Origin: Chlorobium sp.
GTDB taxonomy: Bacteria; Bacteroidota; Chlorobiia; Chlorobiales; Chlorobiaceae
Direction of reading: 5' to 3'
Length of the DNA: 63,966 bases
NCBI GenBank assembly: GCA_028280025.1
Contig: JANQMO010000016.1
Coordinates: forward strand, 1-63,966
Position numbers and translations under genes: made by a program. This document shows positions 59,712-63,966 of this stretch, in pieces. The first letter of the stretch is position 1; every line of letters begins with the position of its first letter. Under the pieces are notes generated by a model, which did not search any database, was not told where the DNA came from, and saw only the letters and a program-made list of their open reading frames with translations.

Positions 59712-62425
59712 AGATCTTCAATCTTTTTATTTACATCTTCTTTATAAAAAGTTATACTGGGATATTTTGACAAAACTCTCAAAAGATTATTTCCTCTTTC
59801 AAAAAAAACCTTCCCATATTCACTACTTGATTGTTCAGAAAGACGAACTATTTCATTAACAATTTTTTTTAAACCCTGTTTAATAGATATATCATCAAAA
59901 GTAATCGAATTCAAACCATCAAATATCTTTACCAACTTATCTTCTTTAGCATAATAACGGCCCCTCATATAGCAGTCCATTGCACACAAGTATGAAACAA
60001 TTATAGATACTGTAATTAATTTTGATGCCAAAGCGTCATTTGTTGTTGATTTCCATTTATGACGCAATGATTTATCCATTAACCATTCATATTTTCTCGA
60101 AACATATGAAGTATAATAGTTAAATGCAAAAACATGTCTATAAGGCACATTAATATCCGAAGAAAGTGCAGTAAAAACGTCTTGAAAGAAAAACCATTTT
60201 TTAAAACAATTCCAATATTCAGTAGGTTTAAGAATTGGATCTTCTTCCAAGGTTTGCCCCAAGAAAGAATCAGAATGGATAAATCTATTTACAATTAGCT
60301 CATCAATCTCAAACTCAACATGAGTAGAATCTTTGAAATCATATAACTCTTTAACAATATTTATAAGAACAGATTGATGAACAAAATTACATTTCTCTAA
60401 TAACCTCATAATAAAAATTTTTATATATGACAAATTTTTTCCCTCCATTGTCTCTTTTATAAAAACACTGTTAAATATATTAGGAAACACTTCATGTTCA
60501 TAAGCCATTCCCGATAAGTTTCTTTCTAATAACTTTTTCGATTTTTTATCTTCAGTATTTTTTCGACCAACGTTGTACTTAATAGGATTATGATACAATA
60601 TTAAATCGCGATACAGCACTGAATCCCAAAATGTATGTGACTCGTAAATTTTATTAAAATATTCAAAAGCATTTAGCCTCGCATCATTAACTGTTTTTTT
60701 ATCCAAATCTTTTTCTCTTTCATTAAAATCCACACCTTTTTTTTGAATTGTAGTATAAACGTCTCTCATAAACACATTCATATACCTAAGCATTGTACGT
60801 CTATTGCCTCTAAAAAGTGCAGAAATCAATGGAAAACCTTCTTTGTCTCGCTCATCAAAACGATTATTCCTGTTTATAGACTTTTCTGTTAAAACAGCAT
60901 GAAAAAAATACGAACAAAAATTAACAAAACAATTTCCCATCATTTCATAATATTCGTTTTGAGCTGAGTGCACTATTCTCTGGTTAAATATTTCGCATGG
61001 CGTAACCTTAACAACACCCATATTGAAAACATCACCCCATAAACCACCAGGAAACAAAACTGGCTCTAGGCGCCTATATATTGTTTCTTCTCTCATAACA
61101 AGAAGATAAGCTGCTCTTATTTGAGGAGTATGATCAAGAAAGAGCAGCTGAATTAAATCATATATTAATTCAGAAACAACTCTCTCCATTTTATCATTTT
61201 GATGATGTGGATCTAGACCATCAAGTATAATCCAAAATCTATATGGGTTCTCTAAATTCCCCATTGCCTTTATAGTTTCAACAATAGCATTGTTAGATAT
61301 TGAATCTGTTGAATCTTTTGTTATAGCCTCATCAAAAAACGATAAACTTTTATCATCGATCTTGAGATCGAGAATTTCCGCTACACTTCTTTTTATCTTT
61401 TGTTTTTCATCTTCACTAAGTGATTTTTTTATTTTTTTAAGTAATTTATCGAAGTCTTTCCTCAAACACTCATCATACTTATTGTCTTTTATAAAGTCTT
61501 CAATCTTCTCGATTATTTCATCAGCCGGTCTTAACCCATTAAACTCCAAGACACATGCCTTAATTTCATCTCTACTAAAAACATTTTTATATACAAACAT
61601 TTTTTTAAAGTCACTGGGCAAAAGTTCATTTAAATCTTTTTCAACAACTATAAATACACTATTATAAAAATATTTATTTGAAAGAATTCTCGCAACTTTT
61701 GCAAATATTTTTTCTTCGATATATTTTTTTCTTTCCTCATTTGAACTATCATCTTTTAGCATACCTTGATAAGGCTTCCAAAAGTCAGCTCTAGACAATG
61801 CCAGCCTAATTGGCACTAATCTTATATCCCACATTTCATCCTGTTTATTAGACAAAATGTAATTTATAAACGCTGACTTTCCCTCGCCAGCTTTACCGCG
61901 CAATAGAAACCTCGAATTTCTAATACTACCGTTACTCCAAGCTCTAGATGAAGCTTTATATATATTAGAAATAAAATTTTCGATACAAGCATTTGAAGAG
62001 TTTGGTAGATACAATATATCTTCATTATAACCATTAGCACATCGAATGCATTGCTTCTTAACTTCGTAATTTGTAGACCAACATCCTTTCGTTTTTAGCC
62101 ATACCTTAACATCAGCACATCGATCTGTTTGCATTGGAATAATGTAACACTCTTCGTACCACGTATAATTTATCGGTGTTGCTGTTTTATATGTTAATTG
62201 CTCATTGATCTTTTTTATCCATCCACTTATCATCGGATGAACATCTAGGTCTCTTTTTTCTAATGACTCTGTATTGATTATTTTTGAAATCTGCTTAAAT
62301 GAAATCAATGGATCGGCCTTATCAAAATATCCTCCATTATTTTCCAAAATTTCATTAACAAATACTCCCATATATTTTTCAAGAATACTTATAACCAGAT
62401 GCTTCATTTTTGCTTTTCTTTTCAA
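59651..62425 (-). CDS. Large P-loop (STAND-like) ATPase
   Basis: 924 residues, AT-rich gene. The Walker A G177-K-A-G-E-G-K-S184 follows a strand RFLL; Walker B is FWIILD402-GLD. Near residue 440 is AAYLLVMREETIYRRL, in the place of the sensor/Arg region of STAND/NACHT-type ATPases. The N-terminal 175 residues include Cys pairs (QCIRCANG); the C-terminal 450 are helical without a known repeat. Similar large single-domain ATPases with small membrane partners occur in defence islands. Function inferred only. Confidence 0.75.
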   Translation of the reverse strand: MKRKAKMKHLVISILEKYMGVFVNEILENNGGYFDKADPLISFKQISKIINTESLEKRDLDVHPMISGWIKKINEQLTYKTATPINYTWYEECYIIPMQTDRCADVKVWLKTKGCWSTNYEVKKQCIRCANGYNEDILYLPNSSNACIENFISNIYKASSRAWSNGSIRNSRFLLRGKAGEGKSAFINYILSNKQDEMWDIRLVPIRLALSRADFWKPYQGMLKDDSSNEERKKYIEEKIFAKVARILSNKYFYNSVFIVVEKDLNELLPSDFKKMFVYKNVFSRDEIKACVLEFNGLRPADEIIEKIEDFIKDNKYDECLRKDFDKLLKKIKKSLSEDEKQKIKRSVAEILDLKIDDKSLSFFDEAITKDSTDSISNNAIVETIKAMGNLENPYRFWIILDGLDPHHQNDKMERVVSELIYDLIQLLFLDHTPQIRAAYLLVMREETIYRRLEPVLFPGGLWGDVFNMGVVKVTPCEIFNQRIVHSAQNEYYEMMGNCFVNFCSYFFHAVLTEKSINRNNRFDERDKEGFPLISALFRGNRRTMLRYMNVFMRDVYTTIQKKGVDFNEREKDLDKKTVNDARLNAFEYFNKIYESHTFWDSVLYRDLILYHNPIKYNVGRKNTEDKKSKKLLERNLSGMAYEHEVFPNIFNSVFIKETMEGKNLSYIKIFIMRLLEKCNFVHQSVLINIVKELYDFKDSTHVEFEIDELIVNRFIHSDSFLGQTLEEDPILKPTEYWNCFKKWFFFQDVFTALSSDINVPYRHVFAFNYYTSYVSRKYEWLMDKSLRHKWKSTTNDALASKLITVSIIVSYLCAMDCYMRGRYYAKEDKLVKIFDGLNSITFDDISIKQGLKKIVNEIVRLSEQSSSEYGKVFFERGNNLLRVLSKYPSITFYKEDVNKKIEDLWWNQFSEKLGSRSFQNGQQ

Positions 62426-62755
62426 TCTTATCCCCCCCCAAATCTTTAGTCATTTATATAAAACTATATAGCAATAAATCTTTCAAAAATATATCATCAA
62501 GTAAACATGCTATTTCATTCACTTATCTCACTCAGCATTAACATCAATTAATTTATATTCATAAAAAATCATTATAGCACATTCTAATAACATTTCTCAT
62601 AAAATATATATTAAAAAAACAGTATATGACTTACCCTTAAGGACATCTCTATTTATTTTTGAGCAATATATCTTTCAAAATAAAATTCGTTATCGGTGAT
62701 AAGAAACAGGAGAAAGTTGTATTTTGTGGCAAATTCTTCAATTTGACTAGCTGTC
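62426..62755. other. AT-rich promoter region of the ATPase gene
   Basis: About 330 nt, very A+T-rich, with no gene on either strand. It should hold the promoter of the ATPase gene reading left. No inverted repeat clear enough to list. Confidence 0.4.
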
Positions 62756-63580
62756 ATGAAAAACATCAACCCATTCGGCTTCTTTGACGAACTCTTTCTC
62801 AATGAAAAACTAACAAAGCTCAAAGATTCCCTGAAAAAATCATGAGCATATCGACTGGAAGATATTTGCTCCGATTCTCGATGTGGTCCTCAATAAACCC
62901 AAGAACATCAATAATGTCGGCAGCCCCCCGTTTGGTCGGCTGATAATGTTCAAAATCATGATTCTCCAAGGCCTTTACAATCTGTCAGATAACCAGATGG
63001 AGTACCAGATCACCGATCGTCGCAGTTTCACGCGGTTTCTTGGGCTAAAAGTCAGCGATAAAGTGTAGCCAGATGCTATGACGATCTGGAAGTTCCGTGA
63101 AATGCCTATTCAGGAAGAGATAAACGAAACCCAGTTTTTCCGCCTCAATCAAGCTCTTGACAACCAGTGCATATGCTGTCATTTATGCCACGACTCAGGA
63201 TTCACAGGCAATTGAAACCCTGATCGATAAAGATGATGTTGGCGAGAAGAGCTCTATGCCGACAGTGCTTATATCGGTTAGGATGTAAGTCTTGCCTGAT
63301 GAAGCATCACGTCTATGGTTCAGGAAAAAGCAACAACAGGAATGTCACTGACAAAAAACCAGAAAGCCTCGAACGAACCGAAATCAAAGAACAGAGCCAG
63401 AAAAAAGCACGTGTGTTATTAGGGCTTTTATCGCAATACCACGAAAATAATGTGCTATGATGTCCGCTTTGGGTTTTCCAGAGCGGCAGCAAAGATTGGC
63501 CTTACCAATCCAACCAAAACATGATGAGGCGCATACAGTTGAAAAAACGTGCCCACAATATCTTTCTCGTGGAATAAGTA
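62756..63580 (+). pseudogene. Broken IS5-like transposase
   Basis: Fragments in several frames: MKNINPFGFFDELFLNEKLT (62756 on), then DWKIFAPILDVVLNKPK and the stretch MFKIMILQGLYNLSDNQMEY (62883-63068 in frame), then MTIWKFREM, LYADSAYIG and finally AAAKIGLTNPT and RRIQLKK. These are IS5-family DDE transposase pieces in right order, interrupted by stops and frameshifts. An inactive remnant. Confidence 0.85.
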
Positions 63581-63966
63581 CGTTCGTTCTCTTCTCTTCT
63601 TCAAGTTCATGGAGTTTTACAGCTCACAATGTGCCAAAGAACAGAGTTTTCAGGCTCAGCTAATGATATATCAGAATTCAATTAATAGAGGTTGCCGAAA
63701 TTATTGCGCATACATCAAACGCGACCGTCTGCTACCTTTAATCAATTGAGAAAATAGGCTACACGTATGTTATAAACACTTGATCTGTGGCCCGCGCTTA
63801 TGGGAGAAGAACTGGCGGAATGACGATCACCTCGCTATATGCTCATCAATGGCAGGAGAAAAGGGGTAAATCAGTAGTGTCCGGTAAAAAATAAAAAAGG
63901 TCTGAAAACTCTTGAGAAACGGTGATATTAAAAGTGACCAAACCTTTTCTATCAGCTGTATTCAAA
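63581..63966. mobile_element. Unassigned right edge with possible IS left end
   Basis: 63581-63870 holds no recognised gene. From about 63871 the text AGTGTCCGGTAAAAAATAAA resembles the terminal inverted repeat of some IS4-type elements, and the GTG at 63922 opens VILKVTKPFLSAVFK, cut by the window end, which could be the start of its transposase. Tentative. Confidence 0.3.

Overview
The window looks like chromosomal DNA of a green sulfur bacterium (Chlorobiaceae, Chlorobium/Prosthecochloris-like). Evidence: a small chlorosome-envelope-type protein (4662-4889), an uptake [NiFe] hydrogenase set (hupSLCD), a pterin pair (6-pyruvoyl-tetrahydropterin-synthase-like gene plus folE) of the kind that could feed the pterin glycosides known from these bacteria, and serCA. 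A complete cbb3 oxidase set with its assembly genes is present, suggesting an oxygen-tolerant or oxygen-scavenging strain. No rRNA, tRNA or CRISPR array was seen.

Layout. 1-2.1 kb: two small promoter-poor genes in the same direction, separated by sites that resemble integron attC sites. 2.2-24.4 kb: ordinary chromosome with a FISUMP-type exported protein, pepD, the chlorosome protein, a SleB-like hydrolase, a CqsS-like hybrid kinase, a sodium symporter, a PAS hybrid kinase, a PhoA-like protein lacking the usual zinc histidines, a UbiA-family prenyltransferase, an exonuclease remnant beside an AbrB/Doc toxin-antitoxin pair, a ChaN-like protein and small proteins. 24.4-30.3 kb: an AddAB-type helicase-nuclease pair with translational overlap. 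30.3-37.9 kb: small membrane proteins, a broken NUDIX gene, a second FISUMP protein, a methyltransferase, hydrolases, serCA and a RelE/ParE-type toxin-antitoxin pair. 38.2-48.6 kb: the cbb3 oxidase locus on the minus strand in two halves (ccoNOQPG and fixH-ytkA-ccoI-ccoS-safE), with a radical SAM gene and an alpha/beta hydrolase between them. 48.6-55.1 kb: thioredoxin, pterin genes and hupSLCD. 55.4-58.7 kb: a conserved protein of unknown function, a glycosyltransferase and a degraded partial copy of the first gene. 58.7-63.97 kb: an AT-rich island with a large P-loop (STAND-like) ATPase overlapping a small membrane protein gene, then a broken IS5-like transposase and what may be the left end of another insertion sequence.

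The cco and hup operons are interrupted by short dispersed repeats: heptamer arrays, CAACA-rich repeats, a strong palindrome and elements bounded by CCTAAA-type inverted repeats. Several genes below 60 codons were recovered by translating the gaps: ccoS, ccoQ and a 59-residue Ala/Lys-rich protein.

The best candidate for an undescribed system is the AT-rich ATPase plus membrane-protein pair at 58971-62425, which resembles the layout of anti-phage defence modules. Next are the cassette-like genes at the left edge, one of which carries a HEPN-type RNxxxH motif. Function in both cases is inference from motifs and context.
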